Below, piece after piece: positions 1 through 11,683 of a stretch of DNA of 64,000 nucleotides. Positions within the stretch are counted from its first letter, which is position 1. The number at the start of each line of letters is the position of its first letter. The notes beneath the pieces were generated by a model. That model was not told the DNA's origin, searched no databases, and saw nothing but the letters and a program-made list of their open reading frames with translations. This DNA is from Cutaneotrichosporon cavernicola. Taxonomy: Eukaryota > Basidiomycota > Tremellomycetes > Trichosporonales > Trichosporonaceae. Position numbers and translations under genes: made by a program. The stretch covers positions 372,001-436,000 of the forward strand of contig NC_083398.1 in assembly GCF_030864355.1 (NCBI RefSeq), read 5' to 3'.

Positions 1-1262
1 CCCGCCCCCATTCCGGATACCAATACCCACCCCTCTCCGCAGTCACGACGCATGCCCCACCTCTGCCAAGCCCTCTCACTCCCTCAACTCCCCCAACGCA
101 CACCTCTCGTTCCTCCGCCCCTCAACCTCCCTCCGCCTACCAACCACCCGGCCCACGCGCACCCCGACCCTCCGTCTCCGTCCCCGTCCCCACCCGCCGA
201 TCGCCACCACCCCCATCGCCAGCATATACCCCTCCCTGCCGGACCCATGGCCCCGCTTCATTCAGCACTCTGCCAGTAGCACTGGTCCATCGCGTTCTCA
301 TGCTCGCTCTCGATCCGTCTGCCACGCCCGACGCATGGGCTTGGGATATGGAGATGGAGGGCGTGCGCAGGTTGCACTGGCTGTTTCGCGATCTCCGGGC
401 CGTTGATAGGCGGTTCTACCTCAGTGAGTGTCTTCTTGGCAGGAAGTGAGGATCTTCTTGGCAGGAAGTGAGGACGAGGACCAAGCTCCTCGACCAGTTC
501 CTGATTCTGGCTCTTACTTGGCTACCTCTCGGCCACTTGCCATTCTATAGTAACCCCCTACCCCACTCTGCTCGGCTCGCTCTGAGCAGTCGCCCGCTGG
601 CGCGGCCCGCACACCTCACCCCTCACTCCGGTCGTCACTCGCCTCCCTAGCGCCCCTGGTCGCAGCTAACCCCAGTCGCAACCTCGATCCTTCGCGACCG
701 CCTCCTCCCGACCTACACCTCTCTCCTCCAAGTCCCCTCCTCCTCCCCCCTCCCTCCTCCCGGGACGGACAGCACCAACCAGCCCATATTCGCCGCGCGC
801 TCTCGCGAAGCAGCCGTATTGGACCGCTTCGTTGCCATGCGCCTCGGGGAGGACCTGCGCCGCCTCGAGAGCACGCTGTCTGAGGACTCTGGGGAGGAGG
901 AGGTGCTCTTCTCTCGCCTCCAGCCCGCCGCGAGGGTTGAAGACCTCCTCCTCCGCCTCCCGCGGCATCTCATTGCCCCTCCTCCCGTTGATGGCAAATG
1001 TGTTGGCGAACTGAGGCAGGCTCTACCCCTCGCCCACGCTCATGTTGCGGTCACGCTGTCACCGCTTTGGGCGCAGTTGTGGCTCAGCTACTCACCAGTT
1101 AATGTCCCTAATACGAAAGGTGGGCGGGCCGGCCGTAGTCTTGTCGTCGAAGTGCGGAAGGAGAAGAACCCCGAGAACATCGTTAGGGCGTTTGGACAGG
1201 CCCTCGAGTGGCTCCATAACGGCCAGATTGGATGGGGATGGAGTTTCCGCTCCAGCACCTAG
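1..1262 (+). CDS. Unidentified protein, 3' part (5' end outside window)
   Basis: The reading frame is already open at base 3, with a proline/serine-rich stretch, and continues into a folded-looking segment around 300-423. A phase-consistent intron at 424-675 (GTGAGT donor, CTAACCCCAG end) joins it to the last exon, 676-1262. The join gives RRFYL/IATSILRDRLL and the frame then runs to a stop at 1260-1262. The C-terminal part has leucine-rich helical stretches (RVEDLLLRLPRHLIAPPP) and ends near WLHNGQIGWGWSFRSST. I do not recognise the family. The true start lies upstream of the window; the ATG at 300 is an internal alternative. The intron is long for this genome and holds a 22-nt tandem duplication. 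Confidence 0.55.
431..474 (+). repeat. Perfect 22-nt tandem duplication inside an intron
   Basis: Positions 431-452 and 453-474 are identical copies of a 22-nt unit beginning TCTTCTTGGCAGG. Each copy contains a CAGG that could act as a splice acceptor. The repeat lies near the 5' end of the 252-nt intron of the left-edge gene. Confidence 0.8.
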
Positions 1263-1317
1263 CACTTAAATGTAGATGTGTTATTTATGATTATCTGTAG
1301 CTACAATGTATATATGT

Positions 1318-2570
1318 CTAGCTCCTTGCCTCCTCGACCCACTTGCGCACGGCCTTGCGGCTCTCAGCCAAAACCCATGCGCGGCGCCATCGGTCCTCCC
1401 GTGCCCTCTTGCCGTCTCGCCCTTCTGAGGCCTGGTCGAACTCCTGCGGCCCACAGCCCCAGTCGCGCCATAATTGTACGATGGTTGCGCAGACTGGAGC
1501 GACGTCGTCCCATATCACGTCGAAGAGGAGGTACCACCCTTCTGGGAGGGCAAGGTGGCGCAAGCGAGTAGCCAGGGTGATGCTTGCGACAGCGAGGACG
1601 TGGGTCGGGTGTTGGGCGTAGAGGGGTGTGAGGAGGCTGGGGTTAGTGACGTGCGCGGAAGATGAGCCCAGCTAAATGCTACAGCACATAGAAGGCCCTA
1701 TGGGATCTGGCTAAGACTGCTAACACTCACGCATCGTTCAAGATTGACCAACATAGCTGCGCGACGCCGTCGTCGAACACAAGATCGAGGATCTTGAGGT
1801 AGTTGATCACATGCGAGTACGGCAAGTCGACCTGACGTGAGCGGGTGTCGCACAACAGAAGATACCCACCTGCATGTTGAACCCAAGGCGCTTGAGCACC
1901 TGTAGCTCGTTGTACTGGATCGCCTCCTTCCCTGAGGTCAGCACTCCTTGATGGGAAGAGCGAATGTCGCGATCTGAGCCGGAGTACTCACACTCCCAGA
2001 AGACAGTCGAGTGAAAGCTCGGCACCGAGAAGGAGAAGCCTTCCCAGATATCTTCTTCCTTCGATCCGGGTGCGAGATCGCGGACGAGAGGGGAGCCGGC
2101 GGGAAGGGAGAGGAGGTGCCGCACGCGCGCCTGTAGGAACATGTACGTGTTGATGATGTCACGGAGGCGGGTGGGCGTCTCGTTGAGCTTGGTCGCGAGG
2201 TAGAGACACGACACGGAGAGATCCTGGAGTGAGCGAAGGAAGGAGGGGATTCCTCGGTGGAGAAGTCCATGACAACAGCTGTGATGAACTGGAGCAAGTT
2301 ACTCACGTTGACCCCAAACGACGAGAGCGACGAGACGTAGAAGAACCGATGAAGGATGACCTGCGCCGTCGCGAGAGTGCTCTGTGGCCTGATGTGAGCT
2401 CCCATCAAGGTTCTACTATCTTACAACTTGAGCATGACCCCAGCCTCCTGAATCATCATGCAGCCGACGGTGCGGAGATCAGCCTCCAGATGTGCAGGCA
2501 CACCGTCGGCTCGCGAGGGTGGGCGAGCGATCTGCCGCGCCGTTGCGAGGGGATGAGGTGTTGGCGGCAT
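1318..2570 (-). CDS. Cyclin L-type transcriptional cyclin
   Basis: Regulatory subunit of a CDK11-type kinase acting on RNA polymerase II transcription and splicing (family knowledge). The N-terminal exon (ATG at 2568-2570) carries the cyclin L signature HLEADLRTVGCMMIQEAG. It continues after an intron into PQSTLATAQVILHRFFYVSS, then CLYLATKLNETPTRLRDIIN, then EAIQYNELQVLKRLGFNMQ, VDLPYSHVINYLKILDLVFD and, in the second cyclin fold, THVLAVASITLATRL followed by WYLLFDVIWDDV. The order and spacing match cyclin L rather than cyclins K, T or C. A non-canonical insert (RDLAPGSKEEDIWEG) sits between the first-fold helices. There are at least five short introns. The protein stops soon after the second fold, so the SR-rich tail of animal cyclin L is absent. 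Confidence 0.8.
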
Positions 2571-2830
2571 GGCTCTAACTCGGAGCTGGCAGCTTGCCAG
2601 TGAGGAAGGTGTTTGCCAAGAAATGAGAGGCCAAGTGAATGGATGGAGAGCGTCAACAATCTCTTGATCAGCGGACATGGGTGGTGGAGGCGGATCGAAA
2701 TCGCAGCGGAACTAAATGCACGTGGCAAAAAGTTCAACCCTTTGCCTGGTCTCGCGATCAGACCATTGCTGACGTTCGACGTTCGGTTCGCAATTGCCAC
2801 CTACCATCTACTCACTAATACAAGCTAGAC

Positions 2831-4250
2831 ATGTCCGACGACGACTGGGGTGAGTATTTACCAAGAGGGGGCTAACGAAAGATGTTGACGAGGTCTCGAC
2901 CGGGGCCTCCACCCCCGCGCCCGTGGTAACGCGGCCCGCTCAGAACAAGTGGGCCGGCGAGGACGAGGAGGAGGTGGGTTTTGGGAAAGGCATGAGGGTG
3001 TGGCTATTGGGGGAGAGGGGGGAGGGGAGTGAGGAGAGGCAGAAGAGAGACACGGGAGAGGTTGGAGATGGGGGAAGCCGCAGTCGGGCGGAAGCTGCAG
3101 TGTGGGGCGCTGCGCTTTGTCCACTGTCCCGCACTGGCCTGTGCGATGCGCACCGCCTGCCGTTCACACGACGTCGCAGGTCAGGCGCATATCCCGCACC
3201 ATCAACCTGCCACCCATGCCGGTCCCCTGCAATGAAGGCCTATTACCCCCTCGTGCCACAGCTGACGTCAGGACGACTGGGACGTCTCCGACAGCGAGAA
3301 GAAGGCTGCCCCGGCACCCAAGAAGACCGGTGTCGTCGCTCCTATCAAGAAGAAGATGACGCTCAAGCAGAAGCTTGCGGAGAAGGAGAAGCTCGCCGCC
3401 GAGAAGAAGGCGCGCGGCCCCTACGCCGACGACCTGATGGACGAGCGGACGGAGCAGGACCGCCGTCGCGAGGCACGCGAGAGGGAGCTCGATGCCGACC
3501 TGGCCGTTGCGTCTGATCTGATGGGTTCGATGGAGGTTTCGACCGGTGAGTCTGGCGTGGGTCGACGAGTTGGCCGGAGGGAGTTGAGCAGGAGCACAGT
3601 ACGGGGAGTTGGGCGGCGCTGGCGCAGTCCGTGCGGGCTCGCGCAACGAGTGAGGTTGGCTGGTCCAACGCGTGCGCTGTACCCAAGCTCTACAACCTAG
3701 AGAGAGCCGGCGAACCAGACCTCTGCCCTGTCTCGAAGGATTAGCGGTCACCGCACTCAATGCAACAATATCTCTATGCTTGTGCTGATTGCAGGCGACG
3801 CCCTCAAGGCTGCCGTCTCGGCCAACCCGAAGACCAAGTCCGACTTCAACGAGCTCTCGTCCAACATCGTCGCCGCCCTCATCAAGAAGCACGAGGGCAA
3901 CGGCCTCTACCCCGCGTTCGTCGAACAACTCGCCAAGGACCTGTGCGCGAGCCTGTCGGCGGTGCAGACGCGCAAGGTCTCGAGTGCGCTCAGCGTCCTT
4001 GGCAACACGAAGCAGCAGGAGGAGAGAGACAAGGCGAGCGGCAAGAAGAAGGTGAGTGAGAGAGCAGCGTCATGGGCAGGTAGGGGCGCGTCCACGCGCT
4101 GGGTTATTCCCAAACTGCCTCCCTATCCCCTCGTGCTGCCTAACTAACACGCAGGCTTCCGCCAAGCCCAAGCTCGGCGCCACCAAGGGGCTCGGGAAGG
4201 TCGACCTGGACGCGTACGACGATGTCCTCGAGGACGACGACTTTATGTAG
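2831..4250 (+). CDS. HCR1: Translation initiation factor eIF3 subunit J (Hcr1)
   Basis: Subunit of eIF3 that binds the 40S decoding centre and also acts in ribosome recycling (family knowledge). The protein starts MSDDDWD (ATG 2831) and carries the acidic/tryptophan N-terminus NKWAGEDEEE followed by DDWDVSDSEKK. Next come the lysine/glutamate helix MTLKQKLAEKEKLAAEKKA, the DLAVASDLMG segment, and the core around SDFNELSSNIVAALIKKHEG and YPAFVEQLAKDLCASLS. It ends in the conserved acidic tail YDDVLEDDDFM. Introns include a 298-nt one at 2974-3271, which splits the acidic motif just before DDWDVSD, plus three others. All joins keep frame. Confidence 0.92.
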
Positions 4251-4965
4251 TGCGCCGCCGCGCTGCCGTAGATTTGATGTAGATGTTGAGCGAGAAGCAC
4301 AGTGGCGAGCGGAGGGCAGAGTCGTCTTGGGCGGCTCGTCCACTGGTGACATCCCAGGATGGTCAACTGGGGCCTTGAATCGCCACCCAATCCACCCGCC
4401 ACATCTGCGGCGTTATCGAACCTCCACAAGCTTCAAACCCACAGCACTGTACCCATCAGTACGTCGCAAAACCATAGAGGGTATCCTTTTGCTAGGGTTA
4501 GCTGTTCTGACAGTGAGGATCATATCCGAGTCGAACAAATTGCTAGTTGAAAAAAACATCCTACACCTTCTTCGCGTCTTACGGCGTTGAAGAGAATTTC
4601 TGGAAAACATCCGCATGCGGAAAACACTATCCTTTTGTCATGCATACGAACATTCTCTTAACACGCAATCAGGTCGAAGGAGAAACGCCAGTGGATGAAG
4701 GAGACGTAGCAGACAGCAAGGCTAGGTGCAGATGGACAGCGAGGCTAGCTAGGTAGCTAGGTGCAGATGGTGAGGGCGACTCCTGCAACAGAGTTCAACT
4801 GGTGGACCAAATAAGCGCTGACGTAACACGACTGACATGACGCCTGTGCCATGTGCCAGCTCCGGTGCTAGCTCTGTTGAATGGGTCAACCTCGATCGTT
4901 AGACATCTTGCTCATCTCCATCCCCCTTCTCATCTTCCTCACCAGCCCTCAGCCCAGCTCTCAGC
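4251..4965. other. Intergenic, HCR1 to UBC13
   Basis: About 715 bases with no supported gene. It contains an AT-richer stretch near 4440-4680, a small GCTAGCTAGGTAGCTAGG repeat near 4741-4760, and a pyrimidine-rich leader before the UBC13 start at 4966. Confidence 0.6.
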
Positions 4966-6119
4966 ATGTCCGCCGGGCTGCCAAAGCGTATTCTCAAGGT
5001 ATGTCTCCTCCTCATCAGGCCTGGTATTGAGCTGACCGTTTCTTCCTCCTCAACCCTGCTCTCTTGACTTCCGCTGTCCCGCTGCCCCGCTGCCCCGCTG
5101 CCCCGCTGTCCCGGCTTTCTCGCACTGCTTCATCTGTGCTGGACCCCACATGACGCCCGCTCGGCTACTGTCGGCGTTACCCCGATCCGTCTGCCATGGA
5201 ACATGACACATGACGCGTCTGACAACACGGCCCCTGCGCATCCGACGACGTACTCGTGCCATCGCTGCGTGGCGCATCACACGTTGCCGCTCTCACCGCA
5301 TGGCACTGCATCACACCCCGTTGCAATATACCACGACCGACGCTGCGAATTCTACTCCCACGCAAACACTTGGCTCGTGTTGCTATCGCCCCTGTTACGT
5401 GACGATATCTTCCGCCGGTCACCGCACGCACGCACCGCTTCCGCCCACTCTGACGACCACGTCTGCTGGTTCCACTACCTCGTCGCGACTTTCCCTATCT
5501 TCCTCCTCCTTGCCATATCTTCCCTCCTCTCACCTCCTGCTCATGGGTCCCCTGTTTCCTTTCCTCCCTTCTCCCGCTTCACCCTGCAGGAGACGGAGCG
5601 TCTCATGTCGGACTCGCCGCCTGGCATCACTGCCGCGCCGCACGACGACAACCTCCGCTACTTTGACGTGACAATAGCCGGCCCCGACTCGTCGCCCTAC
5701 CAGGGTGAGTTCTACTTCTGGATTTGAGCTGACCCCTGGCGGCGTGTTCAAGCTCGAGCTCTTCCTCCCCGAGGAGTATCCCATGAACCCGCCCAAGGTC
5801 CGCTTCCTGACCAAGGTGTACCACCCGAACATTGGTGAGTGCGCCGCTCAGCAATCGCGCAGCCGCGTTGTGCTCGAGACCCACAGTAAACCCAGATTTG
5901 CTCATACCAGACAAGCTCGGCCGTATCTGCCTCGATATCCTCAAGGACAAGTGGACGCCTGCGCTCCAGATCCCTACCGTCCTCCTCTCGATCCAGGCTC
6001 TTCTCGGCGCGCCAAACCCCGACGACCCACTTGCCAACGACGTCGCTCAGGCGTGGAAGGAGGACGAGAAGGCTGCCATTGCTGAGGCGCAGCAGTGGAC
6101 GCGGAAGTGGGCGTGCTAG
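4966..6119 (+). CDS. UBC13: Ubiquitin-conjugating enzyme E2 N (Ubc13)
   Basis: E2 enzyme that, with a Uev/Mms2 partner, builds lysine-63 ubiquitin chains for error-free DNA damage tolerance (family knowledge). Four exons, 4966-4998, 5590-5704, 5739-5834 and 5911-6119, total 453 nt and encode 150 residues, matching the family length of about 152. Conserved blocks are [57 protein letters not shown], the active-site segment [15 protein letters not shown] (catalytic Cys in RICLD), and [20 protein letters not shown]. Two oddities: the first intron is 591 nt, huge for this genome, and the second intron (5705-5738) keeps frame only if it ends in TG, not AG (see findings). Confidence 0.92.
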
Positions 6120-6342
6120 GTCCATAGCGTCCGTTTGAGACGTGTCATCAGCCACGGTCATGTTAGAGGTGCTTGTATCTGGGTCAGAGGGCCCGCTGGT
6201 AGGAGCTGCGGAACTAACTCGCCGCCACTGTCCTCCACCCGCACCAGCAACAGACTATAAGCATGCATGGTCCTACAAGCTATGTCTCCGATCGCATACT
6301 CGGCGTAGTCGTTACTAATCTAATCATACTCAGTACACAGCT

Positions 6343-8115
6343 CTACCTCTTCTCTTGCGGGTACGTCGATGGCGCGGCGTTATACGACGACGATGCCACG
6401 TTGTACGTCGACGGCCCTGTCGCCTGGCCATAGCTGGGCGGACCAGCCGCCTCAATCTCGGGCGCGTAATCATTAAACGCCCCGTGGGGCGGGTACTCGC
6501 TTTCTGGGCTATGCAGGATGGTATGCTGATGCGGGTTGATGAGGCGCTGCGGCGTCGGCACCTGCACTGGCGCCGGTTCCTGTGGAATGCTCAGTGGCGG
6601 CGGCGTCCCATACCCCTGCGCGCCAGTGTACTGGCGCTCGCCTGTTGGTGACGTCGCGGCGCGCCCAATCGCACCGAGCCCGTCATCATACCCCGTATTG
6701 TGGTACGGATCGGACGAAGCCGCGTGGACTCTCGGCCCAGGGTCCTGGTAATGGTGGCTGTCAGACGACCCCGGGCCACCGCGAAAATCATCATGGGGCC
6801 CGCGCTGGGGTGGAGGAGACGCCATACCAGCCGCGGCAGCGAGCGGGTATGTCGGCCCCTGGTTGCTGTAGTCGTACCCCGACTGTCCGTACTGCTGCCC
6901 GTACGGCTGGTTCTGGGCGTAGGGATCATAATCTGGTGTGAGCACAGCTTGATTGAGGGAAGCGAGACCTAGACCTCGCGGCGCGTGCGCCCTACTCACA
7001 GTTGTCGCCCATCTGCTCCCGCTGGCCGGCGTAGCCATACTCGTTACGTGGCTCGTCCACGCCCTCGCCGCCAGCTCCCACGCCCGCGTTGCCGGCAGTG
7101 AGCATCGAGCTACCCGTTGACGGTTGCCGCTGCACGCCGAGGTTCTGCCCGTAGCCCGTCGGTGGGGCAGCCTGTGCGTACGGGTTGGGCGCGCCGCCGC
7201 GGCGTCCATAGCCCATGCCGACGCCCTGTACGCCGACGCCGCGGGCAGCTGTCTCGTCGTATAGGTACTTGTCCTCGGGTGGGCCGGGATTGAGAGGCTC
7301 GCGTTCGTACGGCTGGAAGGAAGGCAGGTCTTGCTCGTACTTGCGACGCTCCTCGTCACGAATCGCGTGCATCCGCATGTCCCGATCGCGGCGGCTCTTG
7401 AAGTAGTCTTCTTCCTCGTCGAGGTCGGGGTCGCGGTCCTTCCTTCTCTTGCGCTCCTCGCGGCGGCGGCCACTTCCAAAGTTGCAGCAGCAGTTGGCCA
7501 TACCGAACGTGCATATGGCGACCGAGCAGCATACCCACGCAGCTAGGGTCATCCACACGGCCGCACCGATTTGCGCACTCGCACCAGACATTTTCCCGAT
7601 CGCGCCCTTGGCGATGAAGAAGATGGCGAGATCGAAGATGAATGCGATTAATGTTGCCGTCGACGCGAGCGACGCCATGCAGGTCGGGAAGCACAGGAGG
7701 TTGAAACCTGGGATGAGGTCGATGAGACAAATGATCAGGCCGATGCCCGCGAACCCCAGCCCAACAATGTGCAGCACCAACACATAGGTTAAGTATTTGG
7801 AGACTGCTGGGGGGATATTGATGAGGCTCTTCGGGATGTTGAGGACCGTGTTGAGGTCTGAGCGTTAGCGTCAACAAACATTGCGATCTCACCAAACGAG
7901 TATCCGATCTGAGGCCCTACACACTCCTCAATGTCGCCAGTTGTGCAGAAGCCAAGGGTCCCTAGGCGAAGGACACCCTTGTACTGGCCAGCAGTGAAGT
8001 CGGCCTGGAGAAAGTAGAAGTTCTTGAGTAGCGGTGTGTTGAAGGACACGAGCGCGAGTAGGATGACTGCGGCTAGCAGGAGGATGACTCCTGGCAGCCT
8101 CGCCCCCGCCGACAT
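6343..8115 (-). CDS. PalI/Rim9-SUR7 family membrane protein (pH-response regulator type)
   Basis: The start ATG is 8113-8115. Four hydrophobic helices can be read: PGVILLLAAVILLALVSF near the N-terminus, then LHIVGLGFAGIGLIICLIDL, ATLIAFIFDLAIFFIAKGA, and AAVWMTLAAWVCCSVAICTF. Between helices 1 and 2 is the extracellular loop with GTLGFCTT and a second Cys (EECVGPQIGYSFG), the arrangement of the SUR7/PalI family. A charged RRREERKRRKD segment follows, then a very long Pro/Gln/Tyr/Gly-rich cytosolic tail ending STYPQEKR. PalI/Rim9 assists the plasma-membrane pH sensor of the Rim101/PacC pathway in other fungi. The long disordered tail is typical of PalI. At least two introns; the downstream exon carries almost all of the tail. 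Confidence 0.72.
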
Positions 8116-9329
8116 GATGCTGGGTTGCGGCGGAGATGGCTTGGTGGAGAAGAGTAGGAGTTGGGAGAGTGTGGGAAGTGAATGTGAAGTTGTTGATGTG
8201 GGCGAATTGGGGTTGACAAGTGAAGAAGTGAGATTGAGTTGTGAGGGGCGGTGGCAGGTCTGGGTGTGACACAAGGGGTGGGCTCGTGCCCGTCACGCAA
8301 ACGGTAACCAGATCGCGGAGCCAAGGCGCAAACTGGGAGAGGGAGCGATGGGTTTGTCGTGAGGTGACGTGTTGTAATCTAGATGGGAGAAGAAGTTACA
8401 AGTGAGAGGAAGGATTGTAGTGATGAGGATGGGCGTGGTGATGTTGAAGAAGAAGAGTAAAAGGTGAATGGAATGATAACTCTGTGTACAGTAGTCATTG
8501 CTAAGTTGTGCCAAGCGCACAAGCGCGTATCTTTACCCCTGCCCTTCCACCTTCCCCCCCCGCATTTCACTCTTCCTTTATTCTAAAGCGGTGTAACCAC
8601 ATGGTTCAGGCACGTAGGCACACAGCATTACCCTCCCTTCATCAGCTACTATAATCAATATCACTTGGCGCTTGGCAGATGTCAGTCATCACAGTCTGTT
8701 CAATCGTCATCGCAGAGAGCTGTGTCTAGCGTTTCCAGGCTTCGAGGAGCTGATTGGTCTCTAAGACAAAACAATGTTTGATGGTTGGCGAGGAGGTCGA
8801 CGCCACCATTCCCGTCCACCTTGTTGCTCTGATATTTCCAGAGCAGATCATAATGATTCTCACGCCCATCACTGAAACAAGACGCCACCTCACTGTCTGA
8901 CAACTACAATGTCAATGTAACAGACGACGGCGAGACCCGTTGCCACTGCTGGATACCATGTGAGCTGCATGCGTCCGTGGTTGCAGGCATCCATTTAGAG
9001 CGAGCACGTAGGGACCACATTTTACCACGCGAGTACCATGCGTTTTCAATTGAATCCGTTGTCCCGTAGTGTGCCATCTGACAGGCACAGACTCTCAGCC
9101 ACCCAACCCAACCTCACCGACCTTGCCGCCCTTGTCATCTCATCCATTTCCATCTTACATCTGTTCATCACACTTTCCACTTTCCACTCCGACCACTCAC
9201 TCCTCAACAACACAACCTCTCCCTCTCCTTCCCCGCATCTTACGAACTCTACGACCCCCACGACTCTCCGACAAATCAATCGAAGACGATCCGAGTCGCC
9301 AGCATCCGCATCCCCTCTCCCCATCCCCA
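8116..9329. other. Intergenic, between the divergent PalI-like and LEA2-like genes
   Basis: About 1.2 kb serving as the shared upstream region of two divergent genes. No frame with coding character; the 8700-8903 minus frame begins at a TTG and has no recognisable content. The last 250 bases before 9330 are pyrimidine-rich, a common fungal promoter/leader feature. Confidence 0.55.
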
Positions 9330-10507
9330 ATGTCTAGATACTACACCCAAGGTGCAGGTCGGCCGGCCTCGCCCGACGAGGTCGAGTTCGCAGACCGTGT
9401 CGGCACGTCGTCCTTTATCGGTGGCCCACGGCGCGGTAATGCCAACGAGATGAGACCCATGCGCCATGGAGAGTACGAGGCGCCTCCGGAGCAGCGTGCA
9501 CCGAGCTTTGATATCCGTGCCGACTTTGACGGTAGCGGACCCCGTTGGAGCGAGATGTACGGCGTGGCAAAGCAGGAAACGTGAGTATGTTGGGCCAGTA
9601 GGCGAGTGCTGAGAGCCTCGGCTGCGTAGCTCCTGGCTGGGTCTATTAATGTGCTTATGAGCTAACCCCAGATACCGTCCTGTGTATGATCACCACGAGG
9701 CAGAGGGCAGTATTGGCCACCTCATGCCCAAGCAGGACCAACTAAACGACCCCGAGATGGTCACTGTACCGGTGCTCGGTGCGGAGTGAGTTAGCTCCTA
9801 CCATACCATGTGAGATGCCAACTGACGCCAGGTGGACCAAGGACGAGTTGCATGGCCAGTCGAGGCGCGGTAAGGCCGACGCCAAGGCGGACAAGCGCAA
9901 GACCAGCTTCAAGGCGTGGAACCGTGACCAGCGCGGATGCTGCGGTTGCGCGTGGATGACTCGCACCGTCTTCGTCTTCGTCGCGTTCTTCTTCATTGCT
10001 GCCCTCGTCGTCACGCTCTACTTCGTCATTCCCCGCGCAGTCGAGTTCCAGTGGTACGCCGATCAGCCATTTGTCAACACAACCGACACGTACTTTGCCC
10101 GCACGCCTGCCAACTTCACTTTCGATGCGAACCTGCAGCTCATGGCAGACTCATCGGCGAGCTACGTGCCAGTCCAATTCTCGAATGCCGAGGCAAAGGT
10201 TCTCGACATCGACACAGGTGTGGTTATTGCGAATGGCAAGCTCGGAAAGTACACGCTCCAGAAGGGCAAGAACCTCCCCGTCGTCTTCCCCGTCACATTC
10301 TCGTACGCCGCCATCAACGGCACCGACCCGACTTGGAGCAACATGTACAATGCGTGCAAGCACCTCTTCCCGGGCCAGGAGCGCTCGTCGATGAAGTTCC
10401 GCGTCGAGGTCAAACAGTTCATCGTCGGCATGATTCCTAAACCCATCTCGACTGCTTCGCTGCTCGGCATCACTTGCCCGTTCGAGCTCCCCGCCGACGG
10501 CGTCTAG
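9330..10507 (+). CDS. Single-pass membrane protein with LEA2-like extracytoplasmic domain
   Basis: Three exons (introns 9581-9671 and 9786-9831, both with CTAAC/CTGAC-N-AG ends). The N-terminal cytosolic part is polar (MSRYYTQGAGRPASPDEVE). A basic segment FKAWNRDQRGCCGCAWM leads into one transmembrane helix, TVFVFVAFFFIAALVVTLYF. The outer domain, from VEFQWYADQPFVNTTDTYF through KLGKYTLQKGKNLPVVFPVTF to ITCPFELPADGV, resembles the LEA2/WHy beta-sandwich: repeated beta strands and an N-x-T sequon. The Cys cluster before the helix suggests palmitoylation (inference). Function unknown; plausibly cell-surface or endomembrane. The reading frame is intact and well supported by splice signals. Confidence 0.72.
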
Positions 10508-11103
10508 TCGCTCCTGGAGCGGTGTGGACATTGTTCTCTGCGCTTATTCCGATCCACACTCCCTCACTTCCTCCCTCCCTCTCCCTCTCGCCGGCCTACC
10601 GGCTCGCTGAGGCCTGAGCCCAGCCACGGACACTTGTAGCCTCTGTACGTACATCTGCATTTGCATAACCAAGGCGATCTTAGGTGTGTTGGGCGTGGCG
10701 TTAGTGGAAAAGTCTGTCTCTCTGAATCTTCGTCTGGGCTCGAACCTTCAACGTTAGTGGACCCAACTGCAGAACTGTCGGCTGTTGCACAGATTCTGGG
10801 GGGAGTCGAGGAGTAGTGTGGGGGACGTGAGGGACTGCAATTGCTGCGATTGAGGCCGGTTGACGGATGACTGCCTCGATGGATGTCGACAGATGTATAC
10901 TGGGTGGTCGTTAGCGAGAGTAACGTAGCCGTCGAGAGTTTTGTATTTTCGGCACGTCTGTCATGCTGACGGGCGACGGCTGTGGTGGAAGGGTGGGCGA
11001 CAAAGTGGCAAAACTACTGTCAAATCGGGCCCCACGCCAAGCTTTCAGAATACTGAATACATTACAAACCGCAGGATATTATAAGATTCTAAAATCTAAA
11101 GCT
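10508..11103. other. Intergenic, tail-to-tail region
   Basis: About 600 bases between the convergent ends of the LEA2-like gene and the frameshifted gene at 11104. A C/T-rich 3' UTR-like stretch lies at 10555-10600 and an A/T-rich stretch near 11050-11115. I see no gene. Confidence 0.55.
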
Positions 11104-11683
11104 CTAAATTATTTCTAGTATCTCGAGAAGGAAGCCTAGCGTGCGCACCTGGCCCTCGACGGCGTCAATGTCGCACAGTAGCGCCTGGACGTTGACGAAC
11201 AGTCGGTCGAAAGAGCGCTGGTTGCGAATCAAAGGCGCGAGGGCTGCGTCGCGCATCTCGTCAGGGTCTGGGCCGTTGAGCACGTCCACGATTCCGGCCC
11301 CCCTCGCCCACCGGTACGCGCACTCCACCACGTGCATCCGCCCCTCGATCGCGACAATCTCGGCCAGGACAAATCTCCCCTACTTGTGTCAGGACACGCG
11401 CGAGCTTGGCCAAATTGACAGAGGCCTTGTCCATGTCGGATAGGAAAGACGCGTCATCAATGGCATCGGTGAGGCGGTAATTGCCGCTATTGATGCGCCG
11501 GTAGACATCAGAGTAAAACAGTGACTTTTCGGACGTGTGGCGGCGGATACGCTCGACGACCTCGAAGGGGTTCGCTGCAGCAGTGGATGCTAAAGTCAAC
11601 AAACGCCGATCAGTGAATGTACCTCTGCGCAGACGCCCTACCCGCACGCGGGTGTGATTTTTGTGAGTGATGGCGGGGGGCAT
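11104..11683 (-). pseudogene. Unidentified helical protein, apparently frameshifted
   Basis: The putative start is ATG 11681-11683 (MPPAITHKNHTRV). A short intron near 11590-11622 (CTTTAG end) joins it to STAAANPFEVVERIRRHTS, followed by SDVYRRINSGNYRLTDAID and ASVNLAKLARVLTQV. At about 11378-11381, a run of four C on the + strand, the frame must shift by one base to reach the clearly continuous segment LAEIVAIEGRMHVVECAYRW, which then runs to the stop at 11104. No splice pair fits. Removing one base of the homopolymer would give one continuous helical protein, so this is either a sequencing/assembly indel or a recent pseudogene. I do not recognise the family. Confidence 0.45.

Noticed and set aside
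52..279. Plus-strand 75-codon Pro-rich frame at the left edge
   Set aside because: The frame starting at base 3 is longer, stays open into a folded-looking segment and splices in phase to 676-1262, so this is a shadow.
8700..8903. Minus-strand 67-codon frame
   Set aside because: It begins at a TTG and shows nothing recognisable in a probable promoter region.
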